NCBI GenBank assembly: GCA_045589595.1
Contig: JAZNPK010000043.1
Location: 92,424-156,423, forward strand
Source of the DNA: SIG77 sp045589595
GTDB lineage: Bacteria; Verrucomicrobiota; Lentisphaeria; Victivallales; UBA1829
Length of the DNA stretch: 64,000 nt
Direction of reading: 5' to 3'
A model generated the notes under the pieces. The model made no database searches. It saw only the letters and a list, made by a program, of their open reading frames with translations, and had not been told where the DNA came from. Positions 43,031 to 52,115 of this stretch are shown piece by piece. How positions within the stretch are numbered: position 1 is the first letter of the stretch; the number at the start of each line of letters is the position of its first letter. A program made the translations under genes and the position numbers.

Positions 43031-44659
43031 ATGAAGTATCATTCAAAAACGATTTCGGTTCTGCTGCTGGCACTGATGCTGCTCGGAGGAGCGGCATCAG
43101 TGGCGGGTCAGGAGTTGTGGCATGTCATCAATGCCGACCGCTACCGCCGCATGAGCCAGTTTGAACGCGTGCAGTATGATAAAGCGTTCAATCTGCTCCG
43201 TTCCAATCAGTTCCGGGCAGCAGCGAGTGAGTTCGACCGGTTCCAGACCCAGTACAAAGAATCGGAGGTTCTGCCTTATATGGTGTTCCTCCGTGCTTAT
43301 GCCCTGCATCAGGCGAAAGACCGTAACAGAGCCATCGGAGTTTACAACGAAGTGGTGGACTTCTATCCCGGTGAAATTGATGCGGCTGCCCCCGCGCTGT
43401 ACTATCGCGGTGTGGCGCAGTTTGATAACGGTGACTATTCCAAGGGAATGCTCACAATGAAAGAACTGCTGGATGATCCGGATTACAGCAAACACAAAGT
43501 TGCTGCTTCCGCCTCCCTGCAGCTGGTCCGCAACTACTGGCGGAACAAAGAACCGGAAAAAGCGGAACATTATCTGAAACAGATTTATAAAAACCATCGC
43601 GGCAACAGCGCGGCGGACAATGCGAAACTTTTCTATATGGCATCCTGTGCCAGTACCGGAAAGATGGCGGATTACACCTCCTGGTACCTGGCGACTTATC
43701 GTGATGAAGCCATGGAAAAGAATATAAAAGCGTCCGAACTGCGCTGTAACATGGTGAATGAGATGTTCGATCTCATCATGGTACATCACATGTACTATCA
43801 TTATTTCACCAAAGAGGATCTGATCCTCCGTTACCGCGGCGGCAAAAAAGGTCCCGATCCGCACCGTGAATTGTGGACGTTGATCGAGGACAACAAAAAA
43901 TTCTATGAACGGGCGGAAAGAATGTGGGATTACCACAGCCGTTCGATCCATGTGCTGGCAGCCAAACGGTTTGTCAAGGATGCAGAATTTGACAAACGGG
44001 TTGCCGATGCACTGAATTATGTGCTGAAAACGCCGGACGACGAAAAGAATAAAGATCGTCAGCAGAAACGGATCTCCCGGCTGGTTGAACTGCTGTTCCA
44101 GTGCAATCGCTGGGAACACGGTGCATACGTCAACAACCGTATCAAAGACGAAAAAATCCGTGCGTGGAATCAGTACAGATCTCTGGAAGGTCTGCGTAAA
44201 TGGGATGAGGCTCTGACCCAGCTGGATACGATCAGCAACAAATTCGGCACGGATGTCAAACTGGCGAATCGTGCAGGCTGGAACAAAGCCTGGATCCTTC
44301 AGCATGCCAAGAAAGAATATGATGAAGCGATCAAAGTTTACCGTGCCATCGGTGAACCGCCGCGTACACTCTGGGAAGTGGCTGAATGTCAGAAAAAGAA
44401 AAAAGACTCCAAAGCTGCGATCCAGACCTATATCGAGATCGAAAACTCTTTCCAGGATGAAGCCGGCCCTGAAGCTGCATGGCGTCGTGCGACGTACTAC
44501 AAGCAGCTGGGCAACAACAAGATGGCGATTGCGGAAGCAAAACGGATCTTGAAGGTTTATCCGAAGAAACAGCAGGCATCATGGTCCCACCAGCTTCTGG
44601 AAAGTATGGGGATCGACGACACCGGTCTCGGTGCAAGTGTTGATGACGATGACATTTGA
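43031..44659 (+). CDS. Exported TPR protein
   Basis: A 542-residue protein with a signal peptide (about 1-28, LLGGAASVAGQ) and TPR units throughout. Examples are FNLLRSNQFRAAASEFDRFQ, AKDRNRAIGVYNEVVDFYPG, KEPEKAEHYLKQIYKNH and, near the end, NKMAIAEAKRILKVYPKKQ. It ends in an acidic tail (SVDDDDI). The start follows the giant gene by 21 bp behind GGGGAGA. It probably serves as a periplasmic scaffold between the giant protein and the ExbBD-type motor. No catalytic motif seen. Confidence 0.8.
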   Translation: MKYHSKTISVLLLALMLLGGAASVAGQELWHVINADRYRRMSQFERVQYDKAFNLLRSNQFRAAASEFDRFQTQYKESEVLPYMVFLRAYALHQAKDRNRAIGVYNEVVDFYPGEIDAAAPALYYRGVAQFDNGDYSKGMLTMKELLDDPDYSKHKVAASASLQLVRNYWRNKEPEKAEHYLKQIYKNHRGNSAADNAKLFYMASCASTGKMADYTSWYLATYRDEAMEKNIKASELRCNMVNEMFDLIMVHHMYYHYFTKEDLILRYRGGKKGPDPHRELWTLIEDNKKFYERAERMWDYHSRSIHVLAAKRFVKDAEFDKRVADALNYVLKTPDDEKNKDRQQKRISRLVELLFQCNRWEHGAYVNNRIKDEKIRAWNQYRSLEGLRKWDEALTQLDTISNKFGTDVKLANRAGWNKAWILQHAKKEYDEAIKVYRAIGEPPRTLWEVAECQKKKKDSKAAIQTYIEIENSFQDEAGPEAAWRRATYYKQLGNNKMAIAEAKRILKVYPKKQQASWSHQLLESMGIDDTGLGASVDDDDI

Positions 44660-44704
44660 TATGAAACAGAAAATATGATAAGATAACGACACAGGAAACG
44701 CAAC

Positions 44705-47038
44705 ATGAAACACATCATTCGCGCAAATGTATGGCGGAAAGGGCTCCTGGCGGCAGCACTTTGTTCCTTCGCGTTCGGCACTGCGGTAATCCCTGAAGCG
44801 ATTGCTCAGGACAAGAAAGCGGCAACCGAAAAATCTGACAAATCCAAGAAACCCCGTCGCGGTAAAACCGATGCGGATCACAAGGAACTGGAAGCAAACC
44901 GTATCCTGAATCAGGGTATTGAATTGCTGGAAGCGAAACAGGAAGAACGCGGTGTCAAGGCGTTGACCCAGATCGGTCAGCAGTATCCCGACACCAAGGC
45001 TGCGGTCAAAGCGGACCTTGCTCTTTCTGATTACTACATCGAAAAGAAACAGTTTGACAACGCTGTGAAACATCTTCTGAAGATCCTCAAGGAGGAAGAT
45101 GAAGAAATTCAGGCGGATGCCCTTTACAAAATCGGTATCTGCTATTACAACCAGAATCAGTTCAATCAGGCATTTTCACATCTGCGTCAGGTCGTGAATA
45201 AATTTCCCGGCAGTGTGTATGCCAATGAATCCTATTACTACATCGGGCTCTGCCACTTCAAGCTGAACCGCTGGAATCAGGCGGTGGATGCTCTGGAACG
45301 CGTCGGCACGAGTATCCCGGAAGATGAACTTGCCAATGCCAAAGAAGGCGAAGTTCTGGCGGAAGCCGGTCAGCGTCTGTTCATCAAGATCTACGACGAA
45401 GACCTGATCGTTCTTTCCATTGAAGACGACCAGAAAAAACTGACAGTTGAACTGACCAATACCAACGGCGACAAAGAAGTCGTTGAAATGGACAAACTTG
45501 GTAAGGAAACGGTTACGTTCATCGGCTCCATTCCTTCTGCTCCCGGCGAACCCAAACACAACGACGGCGTGCTGCAGATCAAGGGTGGCGATGTGGTTTC
45601 CGTGACCTATCTGGATACCCACACCTCCAGCGGCAAAACCGATCAGACAATGGTGGCGAAAGTCGCATTGGTCTCCACGGCGACCGTCGGTTTCACCAAC
45701 GGCAGTTACGAAGAATACTGTAACGGTATTCTGGCGGATCAGGACATCTTCATGCGTGTCCGCGACCTCGATAAAGACCTGACACCGGAAAAAGATACGA
45801 TCCAGGTCACCGTCAAATCCATTTATAAAGTGGAAAAACCGAAAGACGAACTGGCAGTCGGTATCGACCTCGACAACGAAACACCTGAAATCAAGGTGCG
45901 CGATACCCGTACTTACACGCTGACTGAAACCGACAAACGCAGCGGTGTGTTTATCGGCAGCGTGAAACCCGATTTCTTCGACCCCGATACCCAGCTGGAA
46001 GCGGCAAAGACCAATGATGATCCCGCCGGTCCTCTGCGTGTTCAGAAAGAAGACCAGATCCAGATCGAATATCAGGATGAAGCACACATCCTCGGCCGTG
46101 AAGTGGCCGCCCGCACCTTCAAAGTGCCCATCCTCATCGGTTCCAAACCCAACGTGTCCATCCTGACACCACACATCGACGACCTTGAAATCAAGGCGAA
46201 AAAGAACCTGATCGAATCCAAACTTCTGCTGCATCTGTCCCAGATCTTCAAGGAAATGGGGCTTGTTGACTATGCCAACAAACGCGCCGGTGAAGGTCTG
46301 GAAAAGATCGACGAAGTGTTGAAGATCAATGCGGAAGCCGCACTGGAACACGCACTGCTTGAAGATGCGTTCAATACGAAATGGGAACTGCTGATCGTTC
46401 AGGACAAGATCAAAGAAGCGATCGCGGTCTGTACCACGCTCATTAAAACATTTCCGGATTCCGTTCTGGTTGACCGCGCACTGGTCAAAATCGCCCAGAT
46501 CAAGATCATGGAAGGCTCCGACCGCTCCGTTGCGGAAGGTCTGAACATTTACCGCGGTATCCTCCAGCTGCCGAAATCCGACCTGAAGGCGGAAGCCCAG
46601 TTCAACATTGCTGCTGTTATGGAAGAAATGGCGATCCGCAATGCCAAAGAACGTCAGGTCAAGGACCCGACATACCGTCCCAACTTCGGTCCTGTGATGC
46701 TGGAATACAAAAAATGTTCCGACAACTATCCCGATTCTCCGTTTGCCGGCAAGGCACTGGAAAAAATCGCTCAGTTCTACGTGGATCAGAAAGACTTCAA
46801 CCGCGTGATCGAGATGATGGAACAGATCTTCCGCGATTATCCCGACGCAGACTTCCTGGATTCCATGCTCTTTACCTGGGCTCATGCCACATATGAACTT
46901 GGCCGTTTTGAAGAAGCATTGGAAAAATGCGAACAGCTGATCAGTGAATATCCCAACTCCAAGTTTGCTGCGAAAGCACAGGGATTGCGTGAACTGATCC
47001 AGCGTAAAGTCGGTCAGCTCGCCGGTGAAGAAGAATAA
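44705..47038 (+). CDS. Exported TPR protein with beta-repeat module (777 aa)
   Basis: Signal peptide (about 1-35, ending AVIPEAIAQ), then a Lys-rich linker. TPRs cover about 58-205 (KQFDNAVKHLLKILKEEDEE, FNQAFSHLRQVVNKFPGSVY). A beta region (about 215-490) has VRDLDKDLTPEKDTIQVTV at about 345 and LTETDKRSGVFIGSVKP at about 415, the same module found three times in the giant protein. A second TPR block runs from about 500 to 777 (CEQLISEYPNSKFAAKAQGL). AGGAA lies at 8 bp. The shared module and operon place it with the giant protein, perhaps as its partner. Confidence 0.82.
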   Translation: MKHIIRANVWRKGLLAAALCSFAFGTAVIPEAIAQDKKAATEKSDKSKKPRRGKTDADHKELEANRILNQGIELLEAKQEERGVKALTQIGQQYPDTKAAVKADLALSDYYIEKKQFDNAVKHLLKILKEEDEEIQADALYKIGICYYNQNQFNQAFSHLRQVVNKFPGSVYANESYYYIGLCHFKLNRWNQAVDALERVGTSIPEDELANAKEGEVLAEAGQRLFIKIYDEDLIVLSIEDDQKKLTVELTNTNGDKEVVEMDKLGKETVTFIGSIPSAPGEPKHNDGVLQIKGGDVVSVTYLDTHTSSGKTDQTMVAKVALVSTATVGFTNGSYEEYCNGILADQDIFMRVRDLDKDLTPEKDTIQVTVKSIYKVEKPKDELAVGIDLDNETPEIKVRDTRTYTLTETDKRSGVFIGSVKPDFFDPDTQLEAAKTNDDPAGPLRVQKEDQIQIEYQDEAHILGREVAARTFKVPILIGSKPNVSILTPHIDDLEIKAKKNLIESKLLLHLSQIFKEMGLVDYANKRAGEGLEKIDEVLKINAEAALEHALLEDAFNTKWELLIVQDKIKEAIAVCTTLIKTFPDSVLVDRALVKIAQIKIMEGSDRSVAEGLNIYRGILQLPKSDLKAEAQFNIAAVMEEMAIRNAKERQVKDPTYRPNFGPVMLEYKKCSDNYPDSPFAGKALEKIAQFYVDQKDFNRVIEMMEQIFRDYPDADFLDSMLFTWAHATYELGRFEEALEKCEQLISEYPNSKFAAKAQGLRELIQRKVGQLAGEEE

Positions 47039-47080
47039 GAGAGCGAAACAGCTTCAAGAAACGAAAGGTTATAGAAAACT

Positions 47081-47722
47081 ATGCTGAAATTTATTTTTGA
47101 CGGCGGATTCATGATGTATCCGATCACACTTCTGTCCATTGTCGGCTTTGCCGTTATTATTGACCGTTATCTGGCGTTCCGGGTTGCCGGCAGAGATGTG
47201 ACTGCTCTCATGCGCAGTGTGATCGCCGCACTGGAAGAAGGCAGAGACGAAGATGCAGTTGCCGAATGTGAAAATGTGGGCGGTCCTGTGGCGGCTGTGC
47301 TGCTGCTGGGTATCCAGAAATTCATCAAACTGAAAGATTCCGGCAGATCGATGGGTGAAGTCAGTGCCATTGTCAAGACTTCCATGGAAGACTATGCACC
47401 CCAGATCATCGGTGCGCTTGACCGGAATATCGGTGTGCTGCCGATCGTGGCAAGCCTTTCCCCGCTGCTCGGTATGACCGGTACGGTGACTGGTATGATC
47501 GCCTCCTTCGACTCCATGGCGAACTCCACCACCCTGGAAGCAACTGCGGTGTCCGGCGGTATTTCTGAAGCTCTGATCACTACGGCTGCCGGTCTTCTGG
47601 TCGCCATGCCTTCCGTGATCGCGTACAATATTTTCTCCCGCAAAGTCGATGCCCATGTTCAGGATATTGACAAAGCATGTACGGCGCTTGTCGATTTCAT
47701 CGCGCTGGATTATAAAGGCTGA
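47081..47722 (+). CDS. exbB: ExbB/TolQ/MotA-family proton-channel protein
   Basis: A 213-residue inner-membrane protein that builds, with ExbD, a proton-driven motor transmitting energy to the envelope. Hydrophobic segments lie at about 10-28 (MYPITLLSIVGFAVIIDRYL), about 127-148 and about 165-190. The family core is intact: LPIVASLSPLLGMTGTVTGM and GGISEALITTAAGLLVAMPS, which form the pore-lining helices. It follows the TPR genes by 42 bp and precedes two exbD paralogues. Whether it serves TonB-like uptake, Tol-like envelope constriction or surface movement is not decided by sequence. Confidence 0.93.
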   Translation: MLKFIFDGGFMMYPITLLSIVGFAVIIDRYLAFRVAGRDVTALMRSVIAALEEGRDEDAVAECENVGGPVAAVLLLGIQKFIKLKDSGRSMGEVSAIVKTSMEDYAPQIIGALDRNIGVLPIVASLSPLLGMTGTVTGMIASFDSMANSTTLEATAVSGGISEALITTAAGLLVAMPSVIAYNIFSRKVDAHVQDIDKACTALVDFIALDYKG

Positions 47723-47746
47723 CACTGAAAAAGAACGGTTCTGACA

Positions 47747-48217
47747 ATGATCAAATCAAAACCCAGGGCACCCCTGACAGATATTGATGTGGGACCATTT
47801 TCAGATATTTCGTTTCTGCTGATCATCTTTTTTATTCTGACGACCCAGATCGCAGCATTCAAAGGCAGCGTGGTGGATATCCCGTCCGGAACTCCCCCGG
47901 AAAATCCTGCCGAGAAAAAAGATGAAAAGAAACAGTTGACGGTTCATCTGGAAGGTTCTTTCATCCGTGTCGGTACAGACGATGAAAAATCAGCTCCTCC
48001 CATCGTTTCTCCGGAAGAGTTGAAAGCGCGTCTGCTGGCGGAAAATTTCTATGCCAAAGAAAAAATGGAAGATCGTTTTGTGATCCTTCAGACGGATGAC
48101 AAAGCATCTTATGATCTGTATTTCAAAGTGGTCATGATGATCAATGAATGCGGCGGTTTTCTCTGCCTGATGGAATCGGCAGACGGCAAATCCGGCGGTG
48201 ACGGCGGAAAGGGCTGA
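47747..48217 (+). CDS. exbD: ExbD/TolR-family protein, first paralogue
   Basis: A 156-residue single-pass protein. LTDIDVGPFSDISFLLIIFF holds the conserved proton-carrying Asp at the start of the membrane helix (about 20-40). It is followed by a Pro/Lys linker and a periplasmic TolR-like domain (KQLTVHLEGSFIRVG, MEDRFVILQTDDKASYDLYF). It lies 24 bp after exbB and 4 bp before the second paralogue. The C-terminal Gly-rich tail (GKSGGDGGKG) is unusual. Confidence 0.9.
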   Translation: MIKSKPRAPLTDIDVGPFSDISFLLIIFFILTTQIAAFKGSVVDIPSGTPPENPAEKKDEKKQLTVHLEGSFIRVGTDDEKSAPPIVSPEELKARLLAENFYAKEKMEDRFVILQTDDKASYDLYFKVVMMINECGGFLCLMESADGKSGGDGGKG

Positions 48218-48221
48218 TATC

Positions 48222-48641
48222 ATGGGAATGAATATTAAAAAGAACAAAGGCGTAGTCCTTGCTGTTCCCACATCCTCTATGGGGGATATCGCGTTCCTGC
48301 TGATCATTTTCTTTCTTCTGACTTCCAAATTTATGCAGGAATCCCACATTGAATGTGAGATGCCCGCATCCCCTGATGTGCAGATGATCGAAGACCAGCC
48401 GGTATCTATCATGATCGATAAAGACGGCGCCCTCTGGCTTCAGGGGGAATCCATCACACCCGAAGTGTTGAAAAGCACTGTGGAAAATCTGCGCGGTGAC
48501 AATAAAAATTTCACCGTGATGTTCAAGGCGCATAATACGTTGTCTGCGAAGCAATATACAAGCGTCATCAACAAACTTGCCGAAGCCGGCGTCAAGGTGG
48601 CGTTTGTCGGCGAATCCAGTATGGGCTATGCCCAGGAATAA
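48222..48641 (+). CDS. ExbD/TolR-family protein, second paralogue
   Basis: A 139-residue protein with a membrane helix MGDIAFLLIIFFLLTSKFMQ including the conserved Asp, and a short periplasmic domain (PVSIMIDKDGALWLQGE, NFTVMFKAHNTLSAKQYTSV). ATG 48222 is chosen since an upstream in-frame start would overlap the first exbD; an ATG two codons later is possible. Two distinct ExbD-type subunits suggest a heteromeric stator, as known for some TonB and gliding systems. Confidence 0.88.
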   Translation: MGMNIKKNKGVVLAVPTSSMGDIAFLLIIFFLLTSKFMQESHIECEMPASPDVQMIEDQPVSIMIDKDGALWLQGESITPEVLKSTVENLRGDNKNFTVMFKAHNTLSAKQYTSVINKLAEAGVKVAFVGESSMGYAQE

Positions 48642-48676
48642 TTGAAAAACAACTTACTGATTAGGAGTCATATCAC

Positions 48677-49093
48677 ATGGAAAACCGTGAAAATACAGAT
48701 CCGGCAACACTCGTCAGCACGATTGCCAAGCCGCGTATGATCAACAGCTTGCTGATCTCATTCGGAACGCATTTTGTCCTGCTTCTTCTGCTCTCCATCG
48801 GATTTATCGGCGAATGTATCGAATACAAAACGATTTATCCCGCTGTGGAAAAGAAACGCATCGAAAAAGAAAAAGCCGAACTGGAAAAACAGCAGAAACA
48901 GGAAGAAGCTGCCAAACGCGCCCAGTTGAAGGCTCAGGAACAGGAAAAGAAGGAAGCTGAACAGAAAAAAGCAGCTCCCGCTAAAGAAGCCGCTCCGGCA
49001 GGCGGCGAAAAGAAAGCGGCGGCAGATCCCTATGCAAATCAGATGGAATCACCCGACAATGCAAAGATGAACGAAGGCGGTATCGACTTCTGA
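48677..49093 (+). CDS. TolA/TonB-like membrane stub with coiled coil
   Basis: A 138-residue protein: a short cytoplasmic N-terminus, one membrane helix (about 22-44, LLISFGTHFVLLLLLSIGFI), then a Lys/Glu/Gln-rich predicted coiled coil (EKEKAELEKQQKQEEAAKRA and onward) and a Pro/Ala/Lys segment. This is the layout of TonB and TolA, but the conserved C-terminal receptor- or Pal-binding domain is missing. The SFGTH stretch in the helix resembles the SHLH-type His motif of TonB. It may be the coupling rod of this motor, working through a different partner. Confidence 0.75.
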   Translation: MENRENTDPATLVSTIAKPRMINSLLISFGTHFVLLLLLSIGFIGECIEYKTIYPAVEKKRIEKEKAELEKQQKQEEAAKRAQLKAQEQEKKEAEQKKAAPAKEAAPAGGEKKAAADPYANQMESPDNAKMNEGGIDF

Positions 49094-49114
49094 ACAGAAA
49101 AGAGATAACGCACG

Positions 49115-51763
49115 ATGATCGACCTGAAAAAATTATTATCCCGGCAGGGGCTTCTGGACATGCTGGAGCATGTGATCAGGGGCATCGGCTTGGTGCATAA
49201 ATGGATCGCCACAGGCTTTCTGTTTATCTTCCGGGGGATCGGCAGGGGGCTTAGTGTGATCCCATGGGGATTCCGCTATGCTGCTGCACTTGCCATCGCC
49301 GCACTGATGCTTGCCTGGGTCTGGTTCAACGGCAGTTCACTTTTCCTGATGAACAGCCTGGCTGACCTGGAGACCTATGCCGACCGTAACGCCAACCGGC
49401 TTCATCTTGACCGGACGGATTTCGGTTACAATATGTATGTCCGGCTGTATCAGGCAACCCAGCAGCAGCGCACGGATCTCGCCGCATTGGAAAAACTGTT
49501 GAGCGAGGCGGAAAACGGTGAAACTGCCACGCCTGAACAGTTGGCTCTCGTCTCTGCCATTTCCGGTGTTGAAACTGCCCATCTGGAAGGTGCGGAACGT
49601 GTCCTCTGCAAGGATCACGAAGAACAGATCCACATCAATATGCACGTTGAAAAACTCAACGGCGCTACGGAAGACCCCACGGTCGTGTTGGTCAATCCCA
49701 CACCCGAACAGTTGAAATTGATGGAGGAACTTTCCCATTCGGAACGGTTCCAGCAGGCGCTTGCCGATAAACTCATTGCGCTGATCATGGCGGAAAACCG
49801 TACAGAAAACAGCGCACGCGGCATAAAAGTGCAGGAAGTCACGGGACTCCGTCTCCAGCATCACAAAGCATTTCTTGAAGTGAATGTGATCAATTTGCCT
49901 CCCATGGAAACTTCGATCATTGAACAGATCGAAGAAAAATTTGAGGAGGACAATACCCGTCACATCAACGCTTTCGGTCAGTATGCCGCATTCCGTGAAG
50001 CGGACGGCAAGACCATTGTCAAAAATCAACTCGACAAGCAGAATGAAAAACTGCGTCAGTTGACCGATCTGGAAAATGCAAAGGACAAAGCGGATCTGGC
50101 AGAAAAAGCGGAAGCCGCAGTCCTCAGCTATAAAGCCAGTCACGGCAGGATCCGGAAGGACGAAGAAAAAGCCATCCGCGACAACTATGCCGCAAAATTT
50201 GTGGAAAAGAAACCTCAAGTCATCGAGAAAACATCCATCAAAGGCAGTCAGATCTCCGATTGGTACGAAGAGCGTTTCAAAGAAACAAAATTCAACAGCA
50301 ACAACCTCCGTTTTGAACCTACTCTGCTGGAGATCCTGTACGATAACGGTCTGATGCAGATGCTGGATTTCTATACCGGAACACCTGCTTTGGCAGTTCT
50401 GCTGCTGGTTCTGGCGGCTGCTGCGCTCTGTATCGTTGGCGCAGTGGTCGCTCCGCTCCGCCGCGTGGCGTATTATGCCGCACTTGCCGGCGGTATCGCC
50501 TTCACTGCATACTGGCTCTGGCTCATCGGCGTTGTATTTGATATGCCCGATCAGCTGCTGGAAACAGTGACAAAGAAAGAGATCTTCGACAGCGACAGCC
50601 GTAACGAAATGTGGACGGATTATCTCTGGTTCTGGCTGCCCGGCGCGATTTATTCTTTCTTCCTCTGGTTCCCCCTGCTGCTCTCATCGGCAAAAACCTA
50701 TTTCCGCATCCCGCTGGGACGCCGCGAACTGGGCGATGTCATGCGGGACAACCTTACCTGCAAAACGGAATCCTCCGGTTTGATCCGCTCGTTCTACTGG
50801 GTGGTCGGCTATTATGTCTTCTTCCTGATGCTTCTGCCCGCACTGCTGCAGTCCTGCTATCTGGAAGATGAATATAACATTCCGAAGGGCGACGGCGGCG
50901 GTCAGGTGCAGCCCCAGCAGGTCAAACGCATCAAGAAGAAAAAACCGAAAAAGCGTTTTGTTCTCAATCCCAACAGCGCATTCCTCTTTACTGTACCGGA
51001 AATGCCGGACGATATCCTGCTTCAGGAATTTGATGAAAAAACCGAATCCCAGTATCAGACGACCGGCGGTACATTCGGTACCGGCAAGAAGGGCGGGAAG
51101 CCCGGATGGCCCAATGGTATGGATAACGGTGTGATCCGCTTCATCCGTCTGAAATACAATGGCGGTGACTGGGATCAGGATATGGGTAAGGGGGCAGACT
51201 ACAACATGCTCCTGAAGATCAAGGAATTTGCCGGATTCAATATCGCATCCGATACGGAAGCGATTTCCATCGATGAGATCGAACACCGGTTCCGCAATAA
51301 AAAGAAGAAACCGCCTTTTGTCTATATCACCGGCAGCAAAGGGATCAACCTGACAACGAAAGAAGTCAAACAGCTCCGTCAGTATCTGATCGAAGACGGC
51401 GGTCTGCTTTTTGCTGACAACGGCGGCGGCAACTTCAACAGTTCGTTCCGCAACATGATCCGGCGCGTACTGCCCAACCATGAACTTGTGGATATCGCCA
51501 ACGACGATATCATTTATCAGCAGCCGTTCTTCTTCCCCAACGGTGCCCCGCGTCTGTTCCACCACTCCGGTGACCGTGCGCTCGGCGTCAAGAACAACGG
51601 CCGTTGGATCGTCTTCTATCATCAGGGCGATATCAACGATGCATGGAAAGCCGGCGGTTCAGGTCTTTCCGAACAGCAGCAGAAACAGGCGTTCTGGCTC
51701 GGTGCCAACGTCATCGCCTATGCTTTCGGGGAATATCTGAAAACGGTTTACGGCGATCTTTGA
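49115..51763 (+). CDS. Multi-pass membrane protein with C-terminal DUF4159 domain
   Basis: An 882-residue protein. One membrane helix near about 52-75 (AAALAIAALMLAWVWFNGSS) is followed by a long Glu/Lys-rich, largely helical domain (about 90-400). Four to five more helices follow (about 424-445, 450-475, 505-530 and 560-590). A linker rich in Lys (KRIKKKKPKKRFV) leads to a DUF4159 domain (about 665-882: GVIRFIRLKYNGGDWDQDMG, PPFVYITGSKGINLTTKEV, EDGGLLFADNGGGNFNSSFR). DUF4159 has a class-I glutamine-amidotransferase-like look and is common in PVC bacteria, with no known function. It is the last gene of the ExbBD operon. Confidence 0.82.
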   Translation: MIDLKKLLSRQGLLDMLEHVIRGIGLVHKWIATGFLFIFRGIGRGLSVIPWGFRYAAALAIAALMLAWVWFNGSSLFLMNSLADLETYADRNANRLHLDRTDFGYNMYVRLYQATQQQRTDLAALEKLLSEAENGETATPEQLALVSAISGVETAHLEGAERVLCKDHEEQIHINMHVEKLNGATEDPTVVLVNPTPEQLKLMEELSHSERFQQALADKLIALIMAENRTENSARGIKVQEVTGLRLQHHKAFLEVNVINLPPMETSIIEQIEEKFEEDNTRHINAFGQYAAFREADGKTIVKNQLDKQNEKLRQLTDLENAKDKADLAEKAEAAVLSYKASHGRIRKDEEKAIRDNYAAKFVEKKPQVIEKTSIKGSQISDWYEERFKETKFNSNNLRFEPTLLEILYDNGLMQMLDFYTGTPALAVLLLVLAAAALCIVGAVVAPLRRVAYYAALAGGIAFTAYWLWLIGVVFDMPDQLLETVTKKEIFDSDSRNEMWTDYLWFWLPGAIYSFFLWFPLLLSSAKTYFRIPLGRRELGDVMRDNLTCKTESSGLIRSFYWVVGYYVFFLMLLPALLQSCYLEDEYNIPKGDGGGQVQPQQVKRIKKKKPKKRFVLNPNSAFLFTVPEMPDDILLQEFDEKTESQYQTTGGTFGTGKKGGKPGWPNGMDNGVIRFIRLKYNGGDWDQDMGKGADYNMLLKIKEFAGFNIASDTEAISIDEIEHRFRNKKKKPPFVYITGSKGINLTTKEVKQLRQYLIEDGGLLFADNGGGNFNSSFRNMIRRVLPNHELVDIANDDIIYQQPFFFPNGAPRLFHHSGDRALGVKNNGRWIVFYHQGDINDAWKAGGSGLSEQQQKQAFWLGANVIAYAFGEYLKTVYGDL

Positions 51764-51775
51764 TGAAAAATATGA

Positions 51776-51805
51776 CCGGCGGCAGAGTCGCTCTGCTGCC
51801 GGTTT
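51776..51805 (+). terminator. Probable terminator of the ExbBD operon
   Basis: CCGGCGGCAGAG (51776-51787) pairs with CTCTGCTGCCGG (51791-51802) with one wobble and a 3-base loop. The following T-run is short, so termination may be partial. Confidence 0.6.
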
Positions 51806-51884
51806 CTGCTTTCCTCCGGCGTCGAACTGCAGGAGCGCAAGTGGAAAAAATGCAAAAAAAGTCCGTTTTTTGCAGAAAATTCAT

Positions 51885-51913
51885 TTGACAAGCCGCTTTT
51901 TCGGCGCTATATT
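51885..51913 (+). promoter_or_regulatory. Consensus sigma-70 promoter for tRNA-Thr/tuf
   Basis: Perfect TTGACA (51885-51890), 17 bp, TATATT (51908-51913), 34 bp before the tRNA. The strongest promoter in the window, as expected for translation genes. Confidence 0.85.
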
Positions 51914-51947
51914 AAGCAAATCAACACATGGATTGTGTCGTTGATGT

Positions 51948-52023
<76 letters not shown>

Positions 52024-52115
52024 TTTTGATATTCAAACGGAACACAAACGAAACTATAAAAAGTAACCAGGGTCACAATGACCCAAAGCTGAAAATCTCA
52101 GCAAAGGAGCTAAAA

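Noticed and set aside
36782..43042. A 2086-codon open frame on the minus strand opposite the giant TPR gene
   Set aside because: It is the antisense shadow of a strongly codon-biased gene. The plus strand has the signal peptide, ribosome-binding site, promoter and recognisable domains; the minus frame gives Phe/His/Gly-rich low-sense protein.
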